Source: Oscillospiraceae bacterium (GTDB lineage: Bacteria; Bacillota; Clostridia; Oscillospirales; Ruminococcaceae). From it: DNA of 23,807 bases. The stretch is from contig DOQG01000053.1 in assembly GCA_003512525.1 (NCBI GenBank), positions 1 to 23,807 of the forward strand, read 5' to 3'. Shown piece after piece: positions 1-7,513 of the stretch (positions are counted from its first letter, which is position 1; each line of letters begins with the position of its first letter). A program made the position numbers and the translations under genes. Below the pieces are notes generated by a model, which searched no databases, had not been told where the DNA came from, and worked only from the letters and a program-made list of their open reading frames with translations.

Positions 1-124
1 TTGCCGAAAACCCCTTTCCCCCGGAAAGGGGCTATATTGCTGGGGCTACCGCCCCTAGTCACTGTTGGGGGCTACGCCCCTCAACCCCAATTTTAACAAC
101 GATAGAGGTTTTTCGACAGTCTGT
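1..124. repeat. Dispersed GC-rich intergenic repeat, copy A (cut by left edge)
   Basis: This non-coding block contains three stacked hairpins: 11-19 with 23-31 (9 bp, loop CCC), 42-46 with 51-55 (GGGGC/GCCCC) and 68-72 with 76-80 (GGGGC/GCCCC). It starts with TTGCCGAAAACCCC and ends with AACCCCAATTTT, then AGGTTTTTCGACAGTCTGT. The same start and end words occur at 3886-3940, so two copies of one element lie in this window. Both sit just downstream of the stop codon of a minus-strand gene. The left part of this copy is outside the window. Its function is unknown. Confidence 0.6.
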
Positions 125-149
125 GAGGTCGGAGTTTTGCTCCGACCTC
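125..149. terminator. Hairpin 12 bases past the spoIVB stop, possible terminator
   Basis: GAGGTCGGAG (125-134) pairs perfectly with CTCCGACCTC (140-149) around a TTTTG loop. It lies 12 bases past the spoIVB stop. The T-rich side (TTGTTGTATAGTTT) is on the plus strand, so it would terminate best from the left. Towards spoIVB the following bases are not T-rich. It may serve convergent transcripts or belong to the adjoining repeat. Confidence 0.45.
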
Positions 150-161
150 TTGTTGTATAGT

Positions 162-1259
162 TTACGCCGCTTCTTCGTTTTCCTTCAATCCGCTCAGATG
201 CTCATACATTGTCTGTGCGAAAATTCCGTAACCGTGGGTAGGATCGCTGATAAACACATGGGTCACCGCTCCTACAAGCTTCCCGTTCTGCACTATGGGA
301 CTACCGCTCATTCCCTGCACTATCCCGCCTGTTTTTCCGATCAGCTCCTCATCTGTCACCCTTATCACCATATTCTTGTTTTCGCCGCCATCTATATCAA
401 CGCTCTCGATTTCTACGCTGTACTTTTCGGGCGTTTGCGAGTCAATCGTTGACAGTATATACGCATTTCCGCATTTCACCTCATCACCGAAAGCAAGCGG
501 CATCAATTTCCCTTTCGTGTCCGCTGACTCAAGCACAGCATAAAGTCCGCAGTCGCAATTATCGGTAATACTGCCGTCAACCTGAGCAGGTGTCAGCGTA
601 CCGCAAAGCTCCCCCGGGGAATTTGCTTTACCTTTTATCACACCGTTGATTACCGCAGGCACTATTTTCCCGCTTCCCAGCGGAAGTATACCGCCTGTAT
701 CAACATCGCACACCGCATGACCCAGCCCCGCACAACCTCCGCTCTCAGCGTCATAAAAAGTCATTGTGCCTATTCCGGCTGTGCTGTCACGCACCCATAG
801 TCCTATTCTCGGCTGTCCGTCAGTGTCACGCTTTATCTCCACTGTCGCAGTATATTCGCTGTCATCTCTTTTATAGGTGAGCTCGGCACTTTCTCCGCTT
901 GCCGCTATAAGCTCGCTCATATTCTCGGACGATGTTATTTTTTCACCGTTTACACTTGTTATGACATCACCTTTTTCTATCCCCGCACTGCCTGCCGGTG
1001 AAAGCTCAAAAGCATTGTCACTGTCCCCGATTTTTGCAAATCCCGTCACTATCACTCCGTCAGTCAGCAGTTTTATGCCGAAAGGAGTTCCGCAGACATA
1101 AAGCTCCGGACGTTCATATTCCGCGCCGCATTTCATCGGATAGCACGGCGAATTTACGCAAACATATTTTTCAGCGCAAAAACCGCTGTATGTTATTATA
1201 TTTGAAAAAAGCGTAACAGCGGACATAATGCCGCATACTGCCTTTATTTTTTGTCGCAT
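162..1259 (-). CDS. spoIVB: SpoIVB-like peptidase (S55 family) with PDZ domain
   Basis: The 365-residue protein matches SpoIVB, the serine peptidase released by the forespore that starts activation of sigma-K in the mother cell. It has an N-terminal membrane or signal segment (about residues 8-28) and a PDZ-like domain (about 60-145, with G-x-E-K-G-D-V-I-x-S-V-N-G). The C-terminal S55 domain carries the catalytic His in GLGHAV (His181) and the catalytic Ser in GMSGSP (about 318-320), followed by the typical VGAVTHV strand. The B. subtilis protein is longer (about 425 residues), so this is a compact form. The ATG is preceded by AAAGGAAAG at good spacing. In many Firmicutes spo0A follows spoIVB; here that side is outside the window. 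Forespore control is expected from the family, but I could not identify a sigma-G promoter by eye. Confidence 0.93.
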   Translation of the reverse strand: MRQKIKAVCGIMSAVTLFSNIITYSGFCAEKYVCVNSPCYPMKCGAEYERPELYVCGTPFGIKLLTDGVIVTGFAKIGDSDNAFELSPAGSAGIEKGDVITSVNGEKITSSENMSELIAASGESAELTYKRDDSEYTATVEIKRDTDGQPRIGLWVRDSTAGIGTMTFYDAESGGCAGLGHAVCDVDTGGILPLGSGKIVPAVINGVIKGKANSPGELCGTLTPAQVDGSITDNCDCGLYAVLESADTKGKLMPLAFGDEVKCGNAYILSTIDSQTPEKYSVEIESVDIDGGENKNMVIRVTDEELIGKTGGIVQGMSGSPIVQNGKLVGAVTHVFISDPTHGYGIFAQTMYEHLSGLKENEEAA

Positions 1260-1412
1260 CGGATTTTTCTTTCCTTTCGTTTTTTCTCACAGCATTATTA
1301 TCTGCCCGTGTGATTTTTATATAAGAGGTATTTTTTAATTTTACAAATTGTACGCGCTGGAAAAAACAAAACCGAATACAATTTTCTTCACAAGATACAC
1401 ACAATAACAGTG

Positions 1413-1441
1413 TTGATTTTTACGGTTTCTTGTGTTATCAT
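1413..1441 (+). promoter_or_regulatory. Promoter of the 1488-3438 gene group
   Basis: TTGATT (1413-1418) and TATCAT (1436-1441) are separated by 17 bases, matching 4/6 and 5/6 of the sigma-A consensus. It lies about 50 bases upstream of the first plus-strand gene. Confidence 0.6.
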
Positions 1442-1445
1442 TAGA

Positions 1446-1461
1446 TTATAGAAATCTATAA
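1446..1461. promoter_or_regulatory. Perfect palindrome at the transcription start, operator-like
   Basis: TTATAGA (1446-1452), AA, then TCTATAA (1455-1461) form a perfect 7-base inverted repeat. It starts five bases after the -10 box, where transcription should begin. This is the usual place for a repressor operator. No regulator gene is adjacent and the binding protein is unknown. Confidence 0.4.
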
Positions 1462-1487
1462 ATTTAAATGAAACGGAAAATGATAAA

Positions 1488-1979
1488 ATGAAAATTTTTG
1501 TAATCATATTGAAAGTACTTATGATGATAGCAACAGGCGTAATAGCCGTAGTGCTGAATATTCTCGGACTTATTTCGCTGATAACTACCGAAACTACCGA
1601 TGTAAGCTCGATAATGGGCATATTGATATTTTGGATGGTGTTCACGGTTATATGCTACATAGTGCCTGTATTCTTTGCGATGTTAAAAAAATATTTCATT
1701 TGCGGCGGTCTTACGTTTGCGGGCATGATATGCGTACTTGTTCTTCACGAACTGCTCCCGGGCGATCCCGGATACCTCTATATGCCGCTCCTTATAATAA
1801 CGATACTCGGCATACTTCTTGCGATATTCGGCAACTGGGACAAGATACACGGAAATATTGAAAAACGCGAAAAGGAAAAGAACAAAGCCGCACCCTCTGT
1901 TCTGGGCGGCACTACCGCTCCGGCTGACGAAGTGATTTCAAAGAAAGTCGCAAAAAAACAGGCGCGAGCAAAGAAATAA
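1488..1979 (+). CDS. Small integral membrane protein of unknown function
   Basis: This 163-residue protein has four hydrophobic segments (roughly residues 3-33, 42-67, 70-88 and 97-115), the first starting almost at the N-terminus. It ends in a highly charged, Lys/Glu-rich cytoplasmic-type tail of about 45 residues containing Ala/Pro/Thr-rich linkers and closing in KKQARAKK. I recognise no family. The start is the ATG at 1488, behind a weak purine-rich stretch. A seven-codon ORF (1468-1491) overlaps this start. The gene ends 24 bases before the nucleoside phosphorylase gene on the same strand and probably shares its transcript, but the membrane protein shows no transporter signature that would tie it to nucleosides. 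Confidence 0.75.
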   Translation: MKIFVIILKVLMMIATGVIAVVLNILGLISLITTETTDVSSIMGILIFWMVFTVICYIVPVFFAMLKKYFICGGLTFAGMICVLVLHELLPGDPGYLYMPLLIITILGILLAIFGNWDKIHGNIEKREKEKNKAAPSVLGGTTAPADEVISKKVAKKQARAKK

Positions 1980-2003
1980 GCGTTTTTACGAAAGGGTGAT
2001 AAT

Positions 2004-2798
2004 ATGGCACTTCTTACAGAAAACGAACAGTTCCATCTTAAAATCAAAAAAGGAGATGTCGGAAGATATGCTATTCTTCCCGGCGACCCGGGCAGAGTCC
2101 CGCTTATAGCAAAATATCTCGACAACGCGGAATTTATCGCTTCAAACCGTGAATATACGACCTATACCGGTTATCTTCTCGGCGAAAAGGTAAGCGTGGT
2201 TTCAACGGGTATCGGAGGTGCTTCTGCCGCAATTGCCGTTGAAGAGCTAATCCGCTCTGGCACGGACACCTTTATAAGAATTGGCACAAGCGGCGGTATG
2301 GATATCAGTGTTTCCGGCGGCGATTTAATCGTGGCTCAGGCATCAATACGCAGTGAAGGAACATCACACGAGTATATTCCCGAAAACTACCCTGCGGTAG
2401 CGGATTTCGAGGTAACTACTGCGCTTAAAGCCGCAGGCGACGCATTATCAAAAGATGTTGACGGCAAGCGTTGCCATGTCGGAGTGGTACACAGTAAGGA
2501 CAGCTTTTACGGCGAGATAGAACCCGAGCAGATGCCGGTCGGAGATAAGCTCTCGGGTAACTGGGCGGCTTATGTAAAATGCGGCTGTCTGACTTCCGAA
2601 ATGGAGTCCGCCGCTATATTCTCGGTAGCCCTTGCAAGAAGAAAACGTGCAGGCGCTGTATTTACAGCCCTATGGAATGTTGAAAGAAGCAACGCGGGAC
2701 TACCCGATACTGTCTGTATGGACAGTGACAGAGCGATAAGAACGGCAGTGAACGCAGTAAAAATACTTATAGAACAGGACAGAAAAAATGGCATTTGA
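2004..2798 (+). CDS. udp: Uridine phosphorylase-type nucleoside phosphorylase
   Basis: The 264-residue protein belongs to the PNP/UDP family, which cleaves nucleosides with phosphate to free base and (deoxy)ribose 1-phosphate in the cytoplasm. Family landmarks are GDPGRV (27-32, phosphate site), the STGIGGASAAI segment (67-77), RIGTSGG (92-98, phosphate and ribose site) and SEMESAAIF near residue 195 (ribose-binding Glu). Overall resemblance is strongest to uridine phosphorylases, which are about 250 residues long. Specificity for uridine over other nucleosides is inferred, not proven. AAAGGGTGATAAT precedes the ATG. The 3' end overlaps the HAD phosphatase gene by 11 bases, suggesting translational coupling and a role in pyrimidine salvage. 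Confidence 0.88.
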   Translation: MALLTENEQFHLKIKKGDVGRYAILPGDPGRVPLIAKYLDNAEFIASNREYTTYTGYLLGEKVSVVSTGIGGASAAIAVEELIRSGTDTFIRIGTSGGMDISVSGGDLIVAQASIRSEGTSHEYIPENYPAVADFEVTTALKAAGDALSKDVDGKRCHVGVVHSKDSFYGEIEPEQMPVGDKLSGNWAAYVKCGCLTSEMESAAIFSVALARRKRAGAVFTALWNVERSNAGLPDTVCMDSDRAIRTAVNAVKILIEQDRKNGI

Positions 2799-3438
2799 AC
2801 ATATATTATTCGACCTTGACGGAACGCTTACAGATTCCTATGAAGGTATAGCAAAATGCGTACAATATGCGCTGAGCTATTACGGAATAGAGGAAAACAA
2901 CGAGGATAACCTTAAAAGATTTATTGGTCCTCCGCTGTGGGAATCATTCCATATGTTCTATGACTTCCCCGAAGAAAAAGCAAAAGAGGCGGTGCTGAAA
3001 TACCGCGAGCGTTACAATACTGTCGGAGTGTACGAAAACAAGGTCATAGCAGGTGTTCCCGAAACACTGAAAACGCTTTATGACAACGGCAGGAAAATAT
3101 ACCTTGCCACCTCAAAACCGCTAAAGCTTGCGAATGTCGTGCTCGAATATTTTGATCTGGCAAAGTATTTCACATTCATCTGCGGTGCATCGCTTGATTT
3201 TTCGTTTGAGGACAAGGCAAGCATAATAAACTATGTGCTTGAAAATCAGCATATTGAAGAGCGTTCAACAGCACTTATGATAGGCGACAGAAAATTCGAT
3301 ATCATCGGTGCAAAGCAATGTGGCATAAAATCGGTCGGAGTGCTGTGTGGCTTCGGCTCGGAAAAAGAGCTGAGAGAATATAAAGCGGATTATATCGTGC
3401 CTGAATTTTCCGATATTTTAAACATAATAATGGAATGA
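2788..3438 (+). CDS. HAD-family phosphatase, phosphoglycolate phosphatase-like
   Basis: This 216-residue HAD hydrolase has motif I DLDGTLTD (residues 9-16, with nucleophile Asp9 and acid/base Asp11), an inserted helical cap, motif II in LATSKP, a motif III Lys in FEDKAS and motif IV in MIGDRKFDIIGA (acidic Mg2+ ligands). The pattern is that of the Gph/PpaX/YjjG-like group, which removes phosphate from small molecules such as phosphoglycolate, pyrophosphate or nucleotides. The substrate cannot be read from sequence. Its start lies inside the last codons of the nucleoside phosphorylase gene, so nucleotide or sugar-phosphate dephosphorylation in the same salvage route is a reasonable inference. 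Confidence 0.85.
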   Translation: MAFEHILFDLDGTLTDSYEGIAKCVQYALSYYGIEENNEDNLKRFIGPPLWESFHMFYDFPEEKAKEAVLKYRERYNTVGVYENKVIAGVPETLKTLYDNGRKIYLATSKPLKLANVVLEYFDLAKYFTFICGASLDFSFEDKASIINYVLENQHIEERSTALMIGDRKFDIIGAKQCGIKSVGVLCGFGSEKELREYKADYIVPEFSDILNIIME

Positions 3439-3446
3439 TGTTTCTG

Positions 3447-3474
3447 TTGTATTTTTCGGCTTTCCGGTTATAAT
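3447..3474 (+). promoter_or_regulatory. Promoter of the DUF1540 gene
   Basis: TATAAT (3469-3474) is a perfect -10 box. The best -35 at 16-base spacing is TTGTAT (3447-3452), a 3/6 match. It lies about 56 bases upstream of the ATG at 3530. Confidence 0.55.
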
Positions 3475-3529
3475 AATTTGCGTAAAGACAACTTTACTCA
3501 TATTTTATTTCTGAAAGGAAGTACGAAAA

Positions 3530-3700
3530 ATGGGAACAGAACACGCAAACAAGTGCATCGCATGTTCAATAACAAACTGTAAGCATCACTGCTGCTGTGC
3601 GGATTACTGCTCACTCGATCATATCCAGATCGGCACACATGAGGCAGACCCCACACAGAAGGCTTGCACAGACTGTAAGTCATTTGAACTGAAGGCGTAA
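3530..3700 (+). CDS. DUF1540 cysteine-rich mini-protein
   Basis: This short gene encodes 56 residues: an N-terminal CIACSITNCKHH segment, a CCCADYCSLDHIQIGTHEAD core and a final ACTDCKSFE. The nine cysteines, the four histidines and the C-x2-C-x4-N-C...C-x2-C spacing match DUF1540 proteins, which are common in Clostridia, presumably bind metal, and have no settled role that I know of. The start is supported by CTGAAAGGAAG six bases upstream of the ATG. Its own promoter and a strong terminator make it a single-gene transcript. Sporulation or metal-related roles are only guesses. Confidence 0.88.
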   Translation: MGTEHANKCIACSITNCKHHCCCADYCSLDHIQIGTHEADPTQKACTDCKSFELKA

Positions 3701-3717
3701 ACAACCATATAAAAAGG

Positions 3718-3750
3718 CTCCCGGAGTATTTCACTCCGGGAGTCATTTTA
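3718..3750 (+). terminator. Rho-independent terminator after the DUF1540 gene
   Basis: CTCCCGGAGT (3718-3727) pairs perfectly with ACTCCGGGAG (3733-3742) around an ATTTC loop. TCATTTTA follows. It lies 17 bases after the stop codon. Confidence 0.85.
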
Positions 3751-3826
3751 TAAATAGGTAATTACTTTGTTCAGTTTGTAGAAAAAGTCTGTTCTTTCAA
3801 AAAAGTGCTTGTTCTCTATCCCTTTA

Positions 3827-3940
3827 AGAACGCTTTGTGGGCTTTGCGTCCTTGCAAAGCCTTTGGGCGTTCTATATCGGCATCCTTGCCGAAACCCCAA
3901 ACCCCATTTTTTAAGTTATGTAGGTTTATCGACAGTCTGT
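3827..3940. repeat. Dispersed intergenic repeat, copy B
   Basis: The block contains a nested hairpin, AGAACGC (3827-3833) with GCGTTCT (3867-3873) enclosing GGCTTTGC (3840-3847) with GCAAAGCC (3854-3861). Next comes CGGCA-TCCT-TGCCG (3879-3892). The remainder, TTGCCGAAACCCC to AGGTTTATCGACAGTCTGT (3886-3940), matches both ends of copy A (1-124). Copy A carries about 70 bases of extra GC-rich hairpins in the middle. Copy B ends six bases before the stop codon of the GH5 gene, so it forms that transcript's 3' end. Confidence 0.6.
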
Positions 3941-3946
3941 ACTTTG

Positions 3947-5128
3947 TTATACGTTTCTTTCGAGCTCCTTTGCCGCCATCAGATCCGCAAGCAGATCGGG
4001 ATCTTTAAACGTGCAGGTCGTGCGGTCATAGAATACATCGGTTACATCCCACAGCACAGGGAGCATACCTCTCGAATATGCCTCCTTGCAGACGCTTGAA
4101 AGATATAGATTAATGTATTTTGCCTGCTTGTTCTTTGTTGTACAGCCATATTCACCTATAATAACGGGGATACCCTTGTCTACAAAGGTAGTTTTCAGCA
4201 TATCCATGTACTTTGTAAGCAATTCCTTGTCGCCTTCTGTGCCCCAGGTTGTCTTTGCCTTGCCCCAGCTTGCGTCCTTTTCAAGTATGGCAAAGGTCGC
4301 GGGTGTATAATAGTGTACCGATACTGCACAGCGGTTTTCCGGATCGGCAGGCATCTTATAAAGCTCATCACAGGTAAGGTCAATATCGGTATTGTATCCT
4401 GCGATAAGCAGGTGACGCTTGCCGTTGTTCTTTCCCGAAGCCCTTACTATATCAACAAACTTCTGATTTATTTCATTCAGTATCGAATACGACTTTTCCT
4501 TGTCACCCTCATTACTGTATCTGTTCCACAGTTCCTCCCAACCGCCCTCTTCGTTGAGAGATTCAAACATCAGATGGTCGCCGTAATCGCCGAATTCCTC
4601 GCAAAGCTGTTTCCAGATAGTTTCATACTTCTTAAAGCATTCATCTCTCTTTTTATCATCGGCAAAGTCCGAAAACCAGCCGTTATCGTAATGAATGTTG
4701 AGAATTACATATAAATCGCTGTCAAGCGCCCAGTTCAGCACTTCCTTTACTCTTGCAATATAGTCGGGATTTATGGTATACGTTTCCTTGTCCATCATAT
4801 TGCTCCACGCAACAGGCAGACGCATAACGCCGAAACCGCAGTCCTTGTAGCCCTTGATCATTTCCTCGGTAATAACAGGACTTCCCCACGCTGTTTCATA
4901 ATTGGTAACAGACGACTTGTTTATCCAGTTTCCGCAGGATTCAAACGTATTCCCGAGATTTATGCCCAGTCCCATTTCCTCGATAAGTTCCTGCGTTGTC
5001 ATCTCACGCATTGCCCTGTTCTCACTACCCTTTACTTCTTCGGGAACGGACGATTCATTTTCCGATGAACAGGCAGTAACCGAAACTATCATACATAATG
5101 CCAATATGGCAGACAATATCTTCTTCAT
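3947..5128 (-). CDS. GH5 family endoglucanase-like lipoprotein
   Basis: The 393-residue product starts with a lipoprotein signal peptide whose lipobox is VTAC (Cys20). It continues as a GH5 (beta/alpha)8 barrel, resembling subfamily 4 beta-glucanases and xyloglucanases: GLGINLGNTFE (about 53-63), MRLPVAW with the conserved Arg103, LNIHYDN with His146, acid/base Glu193 in SLNEEGG, SVHYYTP with His272 and nucleophile Glu326 in PVIIGEYG. There is no dockerin or carbohydrate-binding module, so it should act alone, tethered to the outer membrane face. An ATG six bases upstream (5134) exists, but AAGGAG lies seven bases from the ATG at 5128 and only one from the other, so 5128 is chosen. It is the last gene of the GH43-AraC-GH5 operon, 11 bases after the regulator. 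The exact substrate (cellulose, xyloglucan or mixed-linkage glucan) is uncertain. Confidence 0.9.
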   Translation of the reverse strand: MKKILSAILALCMIVSVTACSSENESSVPEEVKGSENRAMREMTTQELIEEMGLGINLGNTFESCGNWINKSSVTNYETAWGSPVITEEMIKGYKDCGFGVMRLPVAWSNMMDKETYTINPDYIARVKEVLNWALDSDLYVILNIHYDNGWFSDFADDKKRDECFKKYETIWKQLCEEFGDYGDHLMFESLNEEGGWEELWNRYSNEGDKEKSYSILNEINQKFVDIVRASGKNNGKRHLLIAGYNTDIDLTCDELYKMPADPENRCAVSVHYYTPATFAILEKDASWGKAKTTWGTEGDKELLTKYMDMLKTTFVDKGIPVIIGEYGCTTKNKQAKYINLYLSSVCKEAYSRGMLPVLWDVTDVFYDRTTCTFKDPDLLADLMAAKELERNV

Positions 5129-5139
5129 AAACATTCTCC

Positions 5140-5934
5140 TTATATACTGCTGCGGTACTCTGTAGGTGTTTTTCCTACCTGTTCCTTGAACTGTCGCATA
5201 AAACTGTATTCATTTGTATAACCGCAGCGCGTACCTATATCCTTTATCGTTAGTCTTGTAGAGGAAAGCAAACGTTTCGCACGTTGCGTCCTACCCTCGA
5301 TTATATCCTTTATAACCGTTGTTCCGAACAGCTTTTTATAAAGGTGCTGAAAGCCGGAACGACTCATACCTGCCTGTGCCGCTAGATCGTCAACATTTCC
5401 TACCTGATCAGGCATTGTGAATATCAATGTCCTTATCTGCGTAAAGCGGTAATGCCTTTCACTAAGCTGTTTCGATGACATACAGTTACACGACCTGAGC
5501 GTGCGGCTAAGCATAAGAAACAGTACATCTATATACTTTTTCTCGATCTCATCGCTGTTCACAGCACCCGAATAATGCTCGTAGACAAGTATATGAACAA
5601 GGTGAGAAAGCTCATCGATATCTCCGAGATACACCGGAATATCCATAGGTATCCCCAGTTTTTCAACATAATCTTTATCCCAGAACTCATTTTCAAAGTA
5701 TACCCAATCATCGGTGTATACATCGCCTTGCGCCGTATAAAAGCACGGTGTATCCGCCGACAATAAGATGAACGAATTTTCTTTTACCTGATACTGTACC
5801 TCGCCGACTTTGAAAACAGCAGGTGTTTTTATAAACAGCAACAAGACCGCACCCGGACCTTTCGGTCTGTCCATAACAAAATTTTCGTATTTCATATCAT
5901 GGACATAATTATATCCGATAGAGCCTATCTTCAT
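5140..5934 (-). CDS. AraC-family transcriptional regulator
   Basis: This 264-residue protein has an N-terminal cupin-like sensor region (about 1-130) and a C-terminal AraC/XylS double helix-turn-helix (about 165-264). The first helix pair includes VDDLAAQAGMSRSGFQHLYKK and the second TIKDIGTRCGYTNEYSFMRQ, ending in GKTPTEYR. It probably activates the flanking glycosidase genes when a plant-derived sugar is bound. An in-frame upstream start (5976) would overlap the GH43 gene. The ATG at 5934 is preferred because GAGGTG sits six bases before it and the domain begins there. It lies 25 bases after GH43 and 11 before GH5, hence co-transcribed. The ligand is unknown. Confidence 0.9.
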   Translation of the reverse strand: MKIGSIGYNYVHDMKYENFVMDRPKGPGAVLLLFIKTPAVFKVGEVQYQVKENSFILLSADTPCFYTAQGDVYTDDWVYFENEFWDKDYVEKLGIPMDIPVYLGDIDELSHLVHILVYEHYSGAVNSDEIEKKYIDVLFLMLSRTLRSCNCMSSKQLSERHYRFTQIRTLIFTMPDQVGNVDDLAAQAGMSRSGFQHLYKKLFGTTVIKDIIEGRTQRAKRLLSSTRLTIKDIGTRCGYTNEYSFMRQFKEQVGKTPTEYRSSI

Positions 5935-5959
5935 AATTTCACCTCGTAACGACTGAAAA

Positions 5960-7312
5960 CTACTTTGTGAACACAAACTTCTTCAATTCAAACAGCGGTT
6001 TTTCCTTGAAATAGCAAGTCACCCAGCCTGTGTAATCCGTGTCTGCTGTAAGGAATACAGCGTGTCTGCCGCTGACAGGCTTTACCTCCGTCTTGTAAAC
6101 GCCGCTGCCGTGACCGACCTTGAACGAACCTATTTCCTCGCCGTCCTCACTGTCAATGCGTATATGCACATTGCAATCAGCGCCAAGCCCTGTTATATCA
6201 GCTTTGAAGTACATTCTGCCGTTGCCGTTGTCAAGCCCGAAATCATAGTATTTATAGCCTAATACAGCGCCGTCTTTAATACCTGTGACTACCCTTTCAA
6301 ACTCGTTATGCTCGGTGACAAACGCTCCGCCCTTAAGTACGCAGGCAATCTCGGCATCTGTTATTCTGTACGGGTTCAGGCTGTCCTCAAAGCCGAGCGA
6401 AGTCATTTCAACAGGCGGTATAGTGCCGTCCGGAAGTATCTCGATCTTCTCAACGCAGGCGCGTCTTGACATTATCGTACCATTGGTCATACGGTGGTAG
6501 AAGATGTACCACTTACCGTTTATCTGAGCTATCGAGCCGTGATCGTTACCGCCGGGATAATCAACGCCGTTATCGACGATGTATCCGCGGTACTTAAACG
6601 GTCCTGTAGGCTTATCGGAGGTGGCGTAGGCAAGCCGTGAACCGCGCTTGGGTGAATAGATAAGGTAATATGTATCGCCGACCTTGCGGGGTGAGCAAGC
6701 CTCGAAGAAGAGTGATTCTTCCTCATCAAAGCCGTTTTCCTTGTCGGGGGTTATCGGGATAATGTGTTCGATACAGGTGTTATCCTTTATCGTGTACATT
6801 GTATCGGTGTCTACCTCAGCCATAAAAGAGCGCTCAAAGCCGCAGTATATATAGGTTCTGCCGTCATCGTCAACCAGTACGCCGGGGTCGATGAACCAGC
6901 CGTTGCAGCATACCTCGTCTGATATGGTATACTTGTACTTGGATAGAAGCGTGAAAGGTCCTTCTGGGCGGTCGCTGACTGCAACACAGCCGATCGCATT
7001 CACTATATAAGCGTATAGGTAATATTTGCCATCTCTGCACACAACGTCAGGTGCAAAAAGAAGCTGATTTGTATCAGGTGTCCAATCGGTGTCCGCGGGA
7101 CGGTCGCCTTCGGGCTTTACACGAAATGTAACACCGTGACATACCCAGTTATTAAGGTCGTTTACAGGAGCGCTCCAGCATTTGAGAATGTAGTCGCAAA
7201 ATTCGTCTGAACCTGCTCTGTCATGCGAACCGTAGATGTATACACGGTCACCGAAAACTCTCGGTTCTCCGTCAGGGATATATTCCCAGCATGGTAAATA
7301 TGGATTTGGCAT
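5960..7312 (-). CDS. GH43 family glycosidase (intracellular, arabinofuranosidase/xylosidase type)
   Basis: The 450-residue protein shows the GH43 five-bladed propeller: IPDGEPRVF with the likely base Asp14, FIDPGVLVDDDGRTYI with the pKa-modulating Asp142, and LFFEACSPRK with the likely acid Glu204. A C-terminal beta-sandwich of about 130 residues (from about 315) resembles the CBM6-like domain attached to many family members. No signal peptide is present, so it should act in the cytoplasm on imported oligosaccharides, probably removing arabinose or xylose. A TTG six bases upstream also opens the frame, but AGAAAGGA is eight bases from the ATG at 7312 and only two from the TTG. It is the first gene of the operon with the AraC regulator and the GH5 lipoprotein. 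Confidence 0.9.
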   Translation of the reverse strand: MPNPYLPCWEYIPDGEPRVFGDRVYIYGSHDRAGSDEFCDYILKCWSAPVNDLNNWVCHGVTFRVKPEGDRPADTDWTPDTNQLLFAPDVVCRDGKYYLYAYIVNAIGCVAVSDRPEGPFTLLSKYKYTISDEVCCNGWFIDPGVLVDDDGRTYIYCGFERSFMAEVDTDTMYTIKDNTCIEHIIPITPDKENGFDEEESLFFEACSPRKVGDTYYLIYSPKRGSRLAYATSDKPTGPFKYRGYIVDNGVDYPGGNDHGSIAQINGKWYIFYHRMTNGTIMSRRACVEKIEILPDGTIPPVEMTSLGFEDSLNPYRITDAEIACVLKGGAFVTEHNEFERVVTGIKDGAVLGYKYYDFGLDNGNGRMYFKADITGLGADCNVHIRIDSEDGEEIGSFKVGHGSGVYKTEVKPVSGRHAVFLTADTDYTGWVTCYFKEKPLFELKKFVFTK

Positions 7313-7374
7313 AGACAATTTCCTTTCTGATGATAAGATTTTAATACGCGCACGCGACTTATGTGTTTGAAGTT

Positions 7375-7403
7375 ATTATAATATAAAAATTCACAATTAG
7401 CAA
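7375..7403 (-). promoter_or_regulatory. Promoter of the GH43-AraC-GH5 operon
   Basis: On the minus strand TTGCTA (7398-7403) is followed after exactly 17 bases by a perfect TATAAT (7375-7380). This lies about 60 bases upstream of the GH43 start. The -35 box matches 4/6, consistent with a promoter needing an activator. Confidence 0.75.
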
Positions 7404-7414
7404 TATCGTAATCG

Positions 7415-7438
7415 GCGCAAAAAGGTTACATTTTGTGC
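7415..7438. promoter_or_regulatory. Inverted repeat upstream of the -35 box, candidate AraC-type operator
   Basis: GCGCAAAA (7415-7422) and TTTTGTGC (7431-7438) form an inverted repeat with one mismatch and an 8-base spacer. It lies 12 bases upstream of the GH43 -35 box, where an activator would sit, and 23 bases upstream of the divergent def -35 box. That the operon's own AraC protein binds it is inference; AraC proteins often prefer direct repeats. Confidence 0.4.
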
Positions 7439-7460
7439 AACGATTGATTTATACCGGTGG

Positions 7461-7490
7461 TTGAAACCATGGTACGTTTTGTGGTAAAAT
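7461..7490 (+). promoter_or_regulatory. Promoter of the peptide deformylase gene
   Basis: TTGAAA (7461-7466) and TAAAAT (7485-7490) are separated by 18 bases and lie 24 bases before the ATG. AAGAGGTGA follows as the ribosome binding site. Confidence 0.65.
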
Positions 7491-7513
7491 AAAACGTAAG
7501 AGGTGACGCTAAA

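Noticed and set aside
1468..1491. A seven-codon ORF (MKRKMIK) overlapping the start of the membrane protein gene
   Set aside because: No ribosome binding site precedes it and such overlaps arise by chance in AT-rich leaders.
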